Shown in pieces: positions 32,439 to 48,149 of a DNA stretch of 64,000 nucleotides (position 1 is its first letter; the number at the start of each line of letters is the position of its first letter). Location: NCBI GenBank assembly GCA_963969365.1, contig OZ017750.1, positions 1,240,001 through 1,304,000 on the forward strand, read 5' to 3'. The DNA is from Asterochloris sp. CNOR1. Its lineage: Eukaryota; Chlorophyta; Trebouxiophyceae; Trebouxiales; Trebouxiaceae. The position numbers were made by a program, and so were the translations under genes. The notes under the pieces are model-generated. The model searched no databases, was not told the origin of the DNA, and saw only the letters and a program-made list of their open reading frames with translations.

Positions 32439-34694
32439 TCATGTCTGTAATTGCTGTAACCACTCTTCAAGACACTGTGCTGCTAACTCCCACTTAGTGT
32501 CCTGCAGCATACTGTATGCCTTGGAGCAAGACCATCAATGCAGACACCCTTGCACATTGCATGGCACAGGGTTCCCAACAGTGCACCCATGGCCACAGAT
32601 GTGCGCCTGCCCCGTGACTAACAAGGGACACTGCGACAGGATATCTTACCAGCATCATGTTGTGTGCCAGGCCTGGCAAGTGTACGGCCTCAACCCCAAA
32701 TAATTCTGCAGTCGCCTCCACCTGCAAGAATGATGGGCCCCCTCAGGCTTAAGCCCCACAGCAAAGTCACAGCCGGCCCATCATAAGGCTGGACCTGGTG
32801 AGGGCATGATGAGCACAGGTTGAGCAGCATACTAAGTACCAAGCTTTGCTCAAGCAGCCGCCACGCAGTGCCACACCTGATGGGACATGATGATAGCATC
32901 GTTGCCTGCCACCATGACATGGACTGGCGGGCACTGCAGACTGATCTCAGAGATTGCGCCTGCCATCACTGGTACAAAGTCATTGAGCTCGCCCTGCGCC
33001 AAAGGGGCAGTGCCAGCTCCCTCGCTGAGACGGGCATGGAACCTGCATAAACAGACACCCAGAGGTGAGCAGGTGTTGCCCGCTGCCCTGATGTTCAAAG
33101 TGCGGCCCATGGCAGTACAGCACCCCTCTCTGGGGCCATCAAGTAACAGCTCAAGCAGCATTGACCTGACCTGCGGAAGTCTTCGTCTGGCAGGTCTACA
33201 GAGAACAGCATCTCCTTGTCCATGCGCCTGCTTGGCCGCCCGCCAGCCATGAGCATCCACCTGCACACAGGCTTGTGTGTGAGTGTCTTTCGCAGAAAAG
33301 CTGCCAGCAACACCTGCGGCTGTGCAGACGTCCATGGCAATGCATGCCAATGGCAACTTCGCAGCCTGGTGATGCATGACACGGGTCAGCTGAAACAGTA
33401 CCCACTCACCAGACCACCTTTGCGGCGTGCATGATGCTGCGCTGCTCCTTAAGCCACTGAATGTCTGGCTTGCATGCCGTGATAGCGGCCGCTGCCATGA
33501 AGGCTGCCCCTCTCAGCTGTGGCCGCTGCAGGCCAATGGCCTGCTCCACCAGATACCTGCGATTAAACCGGTCATGGCATTCTATGTCTCACCATGGCAG
33601 GGCTACTTCTCTGCACTTGCTTGACTCTGCCCACACGAGCTGACAACAGGGGATAGCACCCTAGGGGTGCACGTTTCTACCACATGTGAAAGAATTGCTT
33701 CAAGCATGAGAGGCGCAGCCTTGGCCGCTCACCTTTGTAAGAAGAAGCCTCCAAGGGAGTGTGCCACCACTACAGGGCTTGCTGGCAGGGCCTCAACCAC
33801 ACCAGCAAGGTCCTCTGAGTGCTGATGGAAGTGACTCTTCCGACCCCCACCACTTCGCCCGTGCCCGCGCAAACTCAGCGCGAAGCAGTGGTAGCCTTGG
33901 CTGGCAAACCAGGGCATAAAGTGCTCCTGTACAAGAGACAGGCTGAGTTATGCCAACATTGGCATATGTGGCCTGATCATCCATATTGCACCAGTCCCTC
34001 ATGCTCCTCTCTGGGGCAGCCAGGCATACAGCTCACCTCCCAGCACCACGCGCCATGCTTGGCTCCATGGAGGAACAACAGCACCGGGGCTTCCTGCTGG
34101 TGGCCGTGACTGCCATTGGCGGTCTCATGGCCAACCGCAGGCTGCTGATCAAGCACTGGCAGCTGCACCTCAGCAGCATTCAGGTGGGTGGCAGAAACTG
34201 CTGCCTGCGGCGCCTGCTCCACCAATTCCAGCAGGACACCATCCACTGTTTCATGGGTGTGCCGCGCAAGCGGCGGCAGCGACTGAATCACTGTATGGGC
34301 GTGAGCAGCGCTGTGCACTGCGAGCTTGTGCGCCTGGTGCCGTGGCAGCAGGCCTGTGCCTGTTTGAACAAAAGGGTGGTGCCCTCCAGCTGCTGGTTGT
34401 ATGTGAGGGCTGTGACGCCTGATGGGCCATGCGGGGGACGTAGCAGCATGGGACTGGTGGCTTTTCAAGGGTGGTGCTGGTGCTGGAGCTGCTGCGAGGT
34501 CCGTTGGGGCGCTGCTATGTGCTTCCAGCGTCTGAGCGCCAAGGCTGGGGCCAGACGTAGCCTCCCTGATGCTCCCAGGTGAAGCGCTGTTTGGCAATGC
34601 TCTAGATGCGAAAGTCTGCCTGCCTGCTGGACGCTGCACACACCTTGGGTTTGTGCAGCGCCAGAGATCACCTCCTGCGCTGGTGTTGTACATG
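32439..34694 (-). CDS. Alpha/beta-hydrolase fold protein
   Basis: Seven visible minus-strand blocks: 34037 to about 34694 (start uncertain), 33733-33926, 33410-33556, 33171-33260, 32877-33042, 32650-32721, 32439-32501. The fold's motifs are in order: LLFLHGAKHGAWCWE (oxyanion HG), FALSLRGHGRSGG, nucleophile elbow VVVAHSLGGFFLQ with catalytic Ser, MVAGNDAI with the likely catalytic acid, and LPGLAHNMMLD with the catalytic His. The last short exon (ending in EEWLQQLQT) matches the usual C-terminal helix. The long Ala/Pro/His-rich N-terminal region (above 34150) may be a transit peptide or partly noncoding. Substrate cannot be told; plant relatives include plastid hydrolases and esterase-like proteins. 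Confidence 0.83.
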
Positions 34695-35012
34695 CCAGGC
34701 ACTTCTCGGCCTGCAAGGCAATGGAACAACACAATATCTGAACTGCATGCTTGGAATGGCCATACACTTGAAGCTAGTCAACCCAGCCAGCAGCAGTGCA
34801 TGGCCACACATGCCTGAATGAGTGAGCTGCATACCCAATCACCTGAGCGAGGCGATCTAGCAGACCAGTCGACTTGCCAATCCATGGTACGAAACAGCAA
34901 CTGTGCTGCAGAGCCTCATGATGCTCGCAACGTGGAGTGCCCTGCTGGTCTCACATTCCTATCTGACACTAAGTCGATTGTCAGACTGAATCGCCTCTAG
35001 GGAGATCACACT
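34695..35012. other. Divergent intergenic region
   Basis: About 320 bp between the hydrolase and the DEAD-box gene, presumably carrying both promoters. No motif stands out. Confidence 0.4.
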
Positions 35013-38000
35013 ATGCAGCTGCAGAGGGGCCCTTGCTCTAGGGAGTTCATGTTCATGCCTGCACGACGACTGTGTAGAGCTCTGCTACGGATACAGGCCA
35101 AGCCCAGCTTAGGCGGCCTGGCCCCAGTCCACGAAAAGCACATGCCGCATACTGCTGCAGTGGCAGCACAGCCATTAGGCACTCAAGCAGAGCTAGGTGC
35201 TCGGTTGGCAGATGCCACCCCAGGCTTTGCAGCGTTAGGCCTGGACGAAAGAGTGCTGGTCAGCATTCCTCAGAGACCTTCTGGAGGGATGTATGTCCTG
35301 CAAATTCCCTGGGGCTGATGCACTGCAGGGCACCATGTCAGATCTGGACCTGCTCACGCCCACGCCTGTACAGGCAGCAGCAATCCCCGCGCTGCTCTCT
35401 GGCAAGAACGCTGCCATCCAGTCATACACAGGCTCTGGCAAGGTGAGGCTGCCCTCTGCCTCCATACATGTCCCAGTGCCAGAAGATCACTGCTGCCAAG
35501 GCAGGAAACATGACCAAATGCAGCCCTGTGAGACACAAGGCCAGGCTCTGTGTCCAAGATGTCCAAGGTGTGTCCAGCGTCCCCCCCGGGGCTGCCAGGC
35601 ACGCACTTGTCGTGTGTGCAGACGTGGCTTGACTGATGCCTCTCCCTCCCAGTGTGCCCTGGCCTGGCACGGTGAAGTCGCATCGCTGCTCCCCTGCAGA
35701 CGCTGGCCTACCTGCTGCCCACCTTGTCCAGAGCGATCCAGTATGCAGAAGCAGAGTTCGAGGCACTTCAGAAGGAGGGGCAGGCCTACAAAGCAGGCGC
35801 ACTGCAAGCTCTGGTAGTGGCCCCATCGCGAGAGCTGGCGATGCAGATTGTACGTGTGGCCCAGGAGCTGCTGCCCCCGCCCGCAAAGAACACGGTGCAG
35901 CAGTGTATTGGTGGCGCCAACCCCCACAGGCAGGTGTGCTCCCGAGGGGTCTCCCCTGGCTCGGTGCCGTCTCATGCTGGGAGGCTGCGCTCACATATGG
36001 CATGCGCCTTGCGAATGTTACGCTGTGCCCTGTGGATGCTATGCTGCGGGCAGCTACAGGATGCACCTGGCTGTGCGCTGAGCTCATGCATGCAGCGCTG
36101 GGCCTGGCTTGCTGCCGAGGTATAGCAGGTGTTGCTCCCTGCAATTTGAATGTGCGCATGCTGTTGGCAGCACTGCCAAGGCGCTTGGCTGCAGGCTGAG
36201 GCACTGAAGAATCACAAGCCCATTATGGTGGTGGGTACCCCTGGGCGCCTGGCCGAGCTTAGCCTGGCTGGCAAGCTGCTCATGCATCCTACAGGGGTGC
36301 TGGTCCTTGATGAGGTGAGCAGACTCACGATGAAGCAGTGTGGCAGCAGCAAGTGCACCTCCAGCAACTCCAGCGCCCAAAATGGGCCTCACGGCAGCAA
36401 TTGCACCTTTAGCAAGTCCAGCGCTCCAGCTGTGCCTCCATCTTTCCTGCTTTCTTCACGCGGGGCTGTGTCACCTGTGCCACCTGTGCCGCTGCCTGCA
36501 TGGTTTGTACATGCTCTTGGCTTCATGGATTGTGTAGGCTTTGCCTCTCAAGTGGCAGGCATCAAGGCAGAGCTTGCGACATGCTGGTGCACCATCTGTG
36601 GCAAGCTCACAGTCCTGAGAATCATCTGGCTACCTGCTGAGGCCAGGCATGATGCAGCATCACCTGCTCTCTGCCTGCAGGTCGACCAGCTGCTGCAACC
36701 CCATTTTGCAGAAGACATGGCACGCCTGACGGTGCACTGCGGCAAGCGGGCCCCACGTGGGCGGCAGACGGTGATGGTGTCTGCTACATTGACTGCTAAG
36801 GTGATCAGGGCTGCACAGGCGGGTCCACACCATGCCAGGTGGTGCAGCTGCCGGCCAGCAAGCCAATCGACCATTGCATTGGTGACAGCATCAATGTCTT
36901 GTTCTTGAGCTGTTGCCATGCCATCTGGGATGGGAGCATCCCATGCCTTCACAGCTGCGCAGCTGCTGACCGTGCTGACTTGTGCTGTGCTGTGCTGGTT
37001 GCAGATGCTGCAACAGACACAGCATTGGTGCCCCAACCCAGAGCGCATCTTTGTCAAGAGCGATGGCAGCGCTGCAACAGCTGACGAGCTGGACGCTGCA
37101 GCGGCCAGGATGCAGAGCAATGCTGAGGCTGGCCCCAGCGGCGAGGCTGCAGCCCCACAAGGTCGGCGCACCAGGCTGGGCACCCTGTGGGCATGCTTGG
37201 CCACCCGCATCTGCATGCTGGCCGCCCAGGTCTGCTGTGGGGATGCGCATCAGCCTGCCTGCCTTGCTCTCAGGTTGCGACCTGCCTGAGGGGCATCATG
37301 CTCCCTGACGTCATGTACGCCATCTTGCTGTGTGCGATCCATGAGCTGACATGCCAGTCTGGCTGCAGAGGCGCCGCCTGACCTTCCCCCCCACCTGGAG
37401 CACCTGTACATTGACACAACACGGCGGCACCGTGTGGATGCTGTGCGGCGCTGCATCCATGCTCTAGACCTGCAGCGCGTGCTTGTCTTCATGAACTACC
37501 AGCAGCGGCTCAAGGTGGGGTGCACAAGCAGCACGGGCTTGATTCAATGGACAACCAGAAATAGCTTGAGCTGGCTGCACAAGTCCAGCTGCGGTTTACC
37601 TGACATGCGTGTTACGAGAGCAGAGCAGACAGCGACTGCAGCTCATGCAGGAGCAGGATGTTGTTGACAGCCCGAGGTTTGGTGCAGCTACTAAGCTGCT
37701 TGCATTGCCTCCTTGGCTGGGGCCTGTCCTCAGCCAGGCTGTACATCAACAGCACAGTCTGTGATCTGCAGGGCTCATGCCACCCCTACAGCATGGCGCG
37801 GGGTGATCTGCACAGAGTGGGACACGAGCCCGCCTGTTTCTTTCGACTACTGACTTGTGGTGTGCCCTCTGTAGGATACCCAGTTCAAGCTGGGAGCCCA
37901 CAACATGGCGGTGGGCTGCCTGCATGGCGAGATGCGCAAGGGGGAGCGCCAGCGCGAGCTGGCCAAGTTTCGCCGTGGGGAGTACAGGGCGCTGCTGGTC

Positions 38001-38598
38001 AGCGATGTGGCTGCCCGAGGCCTGGATGTGCCCGAGTGCGACGGTGTGATCCACCTGGAGCTCCCCAGCGGGCCAGAGAGCTATGCACACCGTGCTGGGC
38101 GCACAGGCCGAGCTGGCAGGTGGGGAGACCCATTTTGAGAGCTGGGCACAGTTCCTTGGTGGGTCATCTGGGCATCGTGGGCAGGCTGGGTAGCGCTGCG
38201 CATACTTGTGAGTGCAGGGCAGGCTGGCCGTGGGCACAGAGCAGAACAGAGCGCTGGTTGATTGCTGGGCACCTGGGTGCATGTTTGCGGCGGAATGTGC
38301 AACGCGAGGGGCCAGCATGTGGCAAGTGGGTAACGCATCTGCATCAGACTGGGCCTGCTTGCAGTCACTTGATGCAGGCAACTGGTATGATGCAGGCAAG
38401 GGATTGTCTTGCTTTTTGAGAAGCGTGCCCACTCTCTACTCATTCTTGTCTGAATGGCGCCTGTGCTGCAGGGCTGGAGTTGTAATCTCTATAGCAGAGC
38501 CAGACAACTTTTGGATCATTGATAAGATGCAAAAGCGCCTCAATGTAAAGATCTGCAAGGCAGATGTTAAGGCTGGTGAACTGGTCAGATCAGCCTGA
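35013..38598 (+). CDS. DEAD-box RNA helicase, RH47 type (organellar)
   Basis: ATP-dependent RNA helicase most like plant RH47/ISE1, which acts in mitochondria. Nine exons (35013-35258, 35329-35442, 35700-35933, 36195-36314, 36681-36800, 37005-37161, 37369-37514, 37875-38119, 38472-38598) sum to 503 codons. Motifs in order: Q motif TPTPVQAAAIPALL, motif I SYTGSGKT, Ia VVAPSRELAMQIV, GG in QCIGGANPHRQ, Ib VGTPGRLAEL, motif II LDEVD (split by an intron), motif III SAT, IV VLVFMN, V SDVAARGLDVPECD, VI YAHRAGRTGRAGR. The order and the RH47-like linkers (FMNYQQRLK; HLELPSGPESYAHRAG) support the subclass. The N-terminus (FMPARRLCRALLRIQ) fits an organellar presequence. Intron 1 assignment is the least sure. 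Confidence 0.92.
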
Positions 38599-38811
38599 CT
38601 TGGTGCGTGTTCAGTCATATCTGCCTTTCTGCTCAGCCTACGTCCATCTTTGATACTGCTGCTTTCAGCACCCTGTTTCCTGTTTCATTCATACGGCAAC
38701 AAGTCACAGCATGAAATCCGCAAGCACAGGCAATGCCAGGGCCATTGATGGCAACTGGTGGTCACCGACTCGCGAAGCACTGGGCCTGCTGGTTTCAGTT
38801 TTGGGTGGCGG
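38599..38811. other. Tail-to-tail gap
   Basis: About 210 bp between RH47-like and PDF1B stop codons. No feature seen. Confidence 0.5.
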
Positions 38812-40466
38812 TCAGGCGCGCTGCACCTCCACGTCTGGATTGGCTGCAACAAACTCCTCCTCCATCTTGACAAGATCTGGCTTGATGCTGTCAAAAGAAT
38901 CTTCCAGGACGCGGTCAGGAAACAGCACTCCGTCGAGATGGTCGTACTCTGCAGACATTGCAAATGCAGGTGTCAGCTTATTACCAGCAGCAGCCTCTCC
39001 GTTCGGCAGAAGCTGGCCATCATGATGATGATGCAAGTGCTGTTTGCAGCGTCACCAAAGCACTCAGCAGCATGGACACAGGGCAGGTGACACAGCTGCA
39101 GCTGCAGTGCTCACCATGCTGAAAGATGCGGGCTTTCCAACCTGACAAGGAGAGCGACACCTTCTGTCCTGCACCATCCTGTGCCTTCACTTTGATCTTC
39201 AGGGGACGCTGCATAGCCATAGCAAGACGTCTTGAAGTTGTCATCATCAGCACTCACTCAAGCTGATAGCTCCCTCTGGCATGTGGAACTCGCTCTCCCA
39301 GGCAGAGGCTTGCACTTGAGACACAATCAACTGCAGACAGAGGCTTGCTCATCCCGTCAAAAAGTTGGCTAAACTCCAGCATGAGGCAACCACACCATCT
39401 ACACAACATCTCCTAAAGCATGGTGCCTGGCCCCAAGCAGATGTGCAGGCACGAGTGCAGCTTGGCCCAAGGCACCCATATGTGTGCAGGGCCCAGCGTG
39501 CCTGCAGGCAGGTGCACTGACCTCCACCTTGCCGCGAATGTACATGTCTCGTGACTTGTCCTGGAAGGACAGGCACCCCTCCTCGTCCACATCAGTGCTC
39601 TTGCTGGTGGACACAATGCGTGGGTTGACCAGGATGACCTGGTCCTCTGGGCGTGGCGCCTCCTTGCCGTCCCACTCTCCGTTGTACACCATCAGGCGTA
39701 CATTTACGCCCACCTGTGGAGCTGCCAGTCCCACCCCATCGTCCCTGCAGGATAGCAGCAGCATCAGGGATGAGGTGTACATGCGACCACCTGGACAACT
39801 GCAAGCTGTGCACCATCTGCCGCGCAGACCAGCATCACTGCCACATGCAAGCCAGCTTGACAGGCTGGCTATGCAGATTGTCTCTGGCATTCTGTTGCAC
39901 CTGCACCAGGCTAGAGTGCGGCAACCCAGGCAGTCTTGCCATGAGGCAGGTAGCAGGCGACGGGGCCAGCGCGGGCTGCCAAAGTATGCATGAGAAACTC
40001 TACAGGGCCAGCACAAGATGCAAGATGCATCTTATGCCAAAGAAGGACAGGGAGCAGCTCACTGGTACATGATGGTGAACATCTCTGCAGCCAGCTGTTG
40101 AAGACTGTCATCAAATGTGGCAATGCGGGCGTTCTGGGCCCGCAGCCTGGGGTCTGGGTACTTCACCACCCTCAGTGGTCGCTCCCATTTCAACTCTGTC
40201 ACTGCAGGCAGTCGGGAGAGGCTGAGGCCACCTGAGCAGTGCACGCTGTCCTTGTGTGTCAGTATTCCCTTACCAGCCGGGGGGCCAGCATCTGGGTCTT
40301 GGCCGTTGTGCTGGTTGGGCTGCTGGACCTCGCGGACGAGCACTGACTGCTTTGCCTGCACTCGAAGCTGCCTAGCGAGTCTGCTGGAGAAGCCCTGCCC
40401 GAGATACGTGAAGGATCTGGGCAGTGGTGCACACAGCCTAGTCTTACACAAATTTGCACAGTGCAT
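38812..40466 (-). CDS. PDF1B: Peptide deformylase 1B, plastid
   Basis: Removes the formyl group from the starting methionine of plastid-made proteins. Five exons (40274-40466, 40063-40201, 39522-39744, 39115-39208, 38812-38948) give 261 residues. All three metal-binding motifs are intact: GVGLAAPQVG, EEGCLSF with the metal Cys, and QHEYDHLDG (the His-Glu pair) formed across the last splice. VKYPDPRLR and QVILVNPRIV match the family. A basic N-terminal stretch (about 40 residues) is the likely transit peptide. The C-terminus extends to FVAANPDVEVQRA, as in PDF1B-type rather than PDF1A enzymes. The next gene upstream on the same strand is 125 bp away. Confidence 0.95.
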
Positions 40467-40590
40467 GGGTTGAACAAACAATCACAGGGTTTTTAATTAC
40501 TGTTAGCCATATGGTCAACCTCAATTTTCTCGAGAACAGGGGAGGGGGACAATACAGAGAAGCTGTGATCAGACACCAGAATTGCATTGC

Positions 40591-42708
40591 TTACAGCTCA
40601 TCACCAGATGACAACGACAACAGGGCAGGGTGCCGACGCTTCCGCTGAACGTCCCGCCATCTGCGGGCTGCATTAGCCGCAGCTTGGGCAGCTGCAACCT
40701 TTGGGTCTCTTGGAGACACCTCCGGACCTGCAGTGTGGCTGCCTGCTGCTGCTGCTGAGCCGGTGGCCACCCCAGCAGCCGCACCCCAAGACGCCCAGGT
40801 GGTCTGTGCCTCTGCAGCCTCCCTGCGAGCTCTGATGCCTGCAGCCAGTGATGATACCACTGCTTGAGATGGGGCCAGCCTTCCGTCAGTACTCAGCCAG
40901 ATTATTGCTGACAATCAGGATGTGGCTTGGGGTCACCACAGCAGCACCTCACCTGCTTGTCTCTTCTCCCAGGCAAGCTGAGCCTGCAAGCCAACACCCT
41001 CCTGAGTGCCAGAGTCCAGCAGGCCACAGACAATGCCTATACATTTGTAAGTTGAACAAGGGCCCTGAATGCGCCACCAGGACTTGCCTCATTGAACACA
41101 TCAACGCCCAGGCCTCTGCCGCTGTCTGTCATCAACATCCAGACAGCAAATCTATCCAGTCGACTCAAAGTTGACTGCACAGCACAGAAGAGGTTTCAAA
41201 AGGCATTCAAGCAACAGTCAGAACAGAGAGACATGCAGCAGCTCTGCCGTGCACAGCATGCAGCCAGGGCCATGATCACCTCCAACACAGCCAGCTGCTC
41301 GGCAGACACCCAGTGAATGCAGTCCACGGGGCAGGTGTCAATGGACTCCTGAAGAGTTTGAGGGGTGTCGGCAAGCTGCCTGCATGGGAGCACACCGGAG
41401 GCTAGCAAGGCTTAGTGGGGCAGTCAATGGTAAGCACAGGATCTGCATCTATGCTGCTGCAACGATATGGGTTCATGAGGTGGGGCCAGCACCCTACTTA
41501 ATTGCCCTTGCCCTCCCAAAATCTTCCTCAAGCTCATAGGTGTTGGGTGCCTGCATTAGCCAGCCAAGCATCAGCCTGCTCTGATTCTGTGTTGCTAAGG
41601 AAAGCCTAGGAAGCAGGAAAATTGGCAGAAGCCTCACGACATTGGTACAGTTCCTACAGCCTATACATGTGATCTCGTCCACAAAAACCTGCAAGTCAGC
41701 CAGGCACAGATCAGCACCGTGATGGGCGCACTTTTGCTGTTTGGGTTAGCTCACATGATCGCGAACAGACTCCTGATCTCGGAAGGGATTCTTGGCCAGC
41801 CCGCTGATGCCCTGCAAACAGTTTCCCCGTCTGAAAAGCTAGGGAGCTACGTAACAGGCGAGGGGAGGCGCCTTTTGGGATTACTGCAGGCAACACTGCC
41901 GCGAGGCATGATAGCTGGGAGGCTGCGTTGACATTGAAGCAAGCTTGCCATAAGCCTGTTGTCTGAAGCCTGCTGCCGTTCAGTGTGGCCTTCCCTCAAA
42001 CAAAGCTTTGGCAACCAGCGATTTTTGGGGTTCCTCTTTTGTGCAGAGAGGAGATGCAGTCCTCACCATGATAGCGTCATAGGCAGCCCTTTTCTCTGTG
42101 TCTTTCAAGGTGTCATAAATGTCATTGACAACCTGCAGAGGAACGAGAGTCTGTTTACTGCTGCGCTGCAACCATGCCTGCTGGCAAGAACTTCAGATCT
42201 TGTGGCTCACCATGCAGAAGATGTGGGCTGCCTCATCCTCCTGTGCATTCAGGTCAGGGTGCGCCTCGCGCATGAGCTGCTTGTAGGCCTGCTTCAGCTG
42301 GTCATTACTGGCTGTCCAGGAAACACCTGCAGCGCATGCATGGGCTCGTCCAAAGGCGCCCATCATGCACGATGGCAAGAGCGCAGCCTCACCTAGGATG
42401 TCATAGAATGTCTCGCAGGATGTCTCATCAAGCTTGGATTGCTTTGCAACAAATGCAACGGGCTCTTGAGCTGCTGCAGTTTGGACTGCTCGGCCTCTCT
42501 TGGGTGACCCAGTTCTGTATCTGCAGCTGCATGATGTCTGCCACCCTGCTCTTTCTGGATATGAAGCTTGCTTTCGTACGAGATCGGACCAACTTCGACA
42601 GTCCAGCCTGTCAGTGTTCCTCACATTGAGCACAGCCATCCTCATGTTGGCCACAGTCATCGTGCAGACTGACTGATGCCTGTGTGGCATGCGTGGCACA
42701 AACTCCAT
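40591..42708 (-). CDS. J-domain protein with 2[4Fe-4S]-type ferredoxin domain (DJC76/77/82 class)
   Basis: Fusion of an HSP70 co-chaperone J domain to a ferredoxin, found in plastids of the green lineage. Nine exons (42393-42708, 42211-42311, 42067-42132, 41755-41811, 41638-41688, 41498-41550, 41280-41379, 40953-40977, 40591-40859) give 345 residues. N-terminal transit-like region, then the J domain: CETFYDILG, SNDQLKQAYKQLMREAHPD containing HPD, and YDTLKDTEKRAAYDAIM. Linker SGLAKNPFRDQESVRDH precedes the ferredoxin domain: VFVDEITCIGCRNCTNV gives CxxCxxC, YELEEDFGRARAI follows, and IDTCPVDCIHWV gives the remaining CP cysteines. An Ala-rich basic C-terminal tail ends SSGDEL. One exon is 25 nt. 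Arabidopsis relatives influence cyclic electron flow and starch; the electron partner is not known from sequence. Confidence 0.9.
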
Positions 42709-43054
42709 TGCCCTCCTCTTGCCTGAAAATTATAGCAGCGCCCCATACAAGCTGGCCATTTTGAGAAGCAGAGTGCTATGTTGTTCATGGGTGAGAAGGC
42801 AGCATCTGGAAACTGGGCAGCAGGTAAAGCCATGGCTTGGCTAGACCACTGGCTGACATCAATAGGCACAGCTGCTGATTTCAGCAGCCTTCACAGGCAT
42901 GCAGTGACTTGTTCTGCATGCAATCAAGTAGTTATCTCCAGCAGCTAGCGCTATATGCTGTGTCCTGCCTGCTCTGACAAGCTGTGCAGTGTGGCGCCAA
43001 GGTTGCAACTGCCCCATAATTGCTGGGACGGCCCCCTGCGCATTGCATGAAGCA
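42709..43054. other. Intergenic
   Basis: About 350 bp between the 3' end of the ABM-domain gene and the start of the J/ferredoxin gene. Presumed promoter of the latter. Nothing else seen. Confidence 0.4.
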
Positions 43055-44048
43055 CTAATATTTGGCATTCACAGGTCTGTTGAGGTCTTTGAAGGGGACA
43101 AAATCCTCAGGGAAACCTGCGCCCTTGTCCGGCACAAACTGGTACACACCCTGCACACATACACGGAATTTTTGGAGACTGTTTGAGGCAGGCCAAAAGG
43201 GCTCACTCCCGCTTCGCCGTACATCTGCTGACTTACCCATGGGAGATGCGACCGGCGTGCCTCTGGGCTTAACGAGTAGGCCTCCCACTGCGGGATGGTC
43301 TCCCATCTACACATAACAGCCCACCTTGAGCACAAGAGCTGACAATTTGCATTGACGGAGCACACTGCCATCACGGTCTGATCAACACACATGGGAGCTT
43401 CCCATGCAAGTTGACACCTCAGGGGCAGCCGTGCACCTGCTGACTGTGAGCCATGTCCCGTCACTCTGCTGGCTGATGTCGAACCCCTGGAATCCTGGAA
43501 ATTGCTTCATCTCTGCCGCCCGATCTGCCCATGTTGCCTGGAAACTTTCGAGTTTGTCCTCAGGAACCAGAAATCTGCAGCACAAGCCTCAAAACTATAT
43601 AACTGATGATGGTCAACCATGCTAACAGGCTGCAGCTCCTGTGCATGCAGTCTGAGAGCAGCCCTCATGCTGCATGCATCCAGCTTGCAGCAGCTGCGCA
43701 AAACTGCTGGCCAGCCCCACAGGCAGGCATACCGGTTATTGTTGGCGAAGGCTTTTGGCTTTTTTGCGGCCGCCTTTAGCGGTCCCTTGCCTGTTGATGG
43801 GGCTCTGGCTGCTCCATTGACAGGTGCTCCTTCAGTCTGCTTGCCTGCTGGGGCCTGCACGCAGGAGGCATGCAACCGCTCATGCAGCAGCTCATGCAGC
43901 AGCTCTGGCAGGCTGGGACTCGGGCTCTGCGCTGCCCCACAGCAGGGACGCAGAGGGCAGCCTGCTACCTGAGCCGCAGCAGCATGTGTTTGTGTTACAG
44001 GGGCAGACTGGTGTGTGCCATTGTCTGAGGTGGCTGCCTGCAGTAGGA
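43055..44048 (-). CDS. ABM (antibiotic biosynthesis monooxygenase)-like dimeric alpha/beta-barrel protein
   Basis: Four minus-strand exons are well supported: about 43733-43860, 43437-43574, 43237-43306, 43055-43150. The core reads FLVPEDKLESFQATWADR, MKQFPGFQGFDI, SDGTWLTVS, then RWETIPQWEAYSLSPEARRS, the pattern of ABM-fold proteins (heme-degrading or quinol-type monooxygenases and related small barrels). The C-terminal exon ends LNRPVNAKY with a segment (YQFVPDKGAGFPEDFVPF) typical of algal plastid versions. The upstream exon is Ala/Lys/Pro-rich (KGPLKAAAKKPKAFANNN) and probably follows a transit peptide. Sequence up to 44048 stays open, but its coding status is doubtful. Catalytic activity cannot be inferred. 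It is divergent from NTRC. Confidence 0.72.
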
Positions 44049-48026
<3,978 letters not shown>

Positions 48027-48149
48027 CAGCTGCTGTTAGGCACTGAATGAAACATGATTGGCATTCTTTCCTGGAACAACCTGCTTGATTTCTTCATGTG
48101 TCAGGCACTCGAGTTCTGTCGGGCATTCGAGTTGGCAACTGTCTCCAGC

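Noticed and set aside
33986-34582. 198-codon plus-strand frame
   Set aside because: Antisense to the N-terminal region of the alpha/beta hydrolase, rich in Cys and Trp. No recognisable domain.
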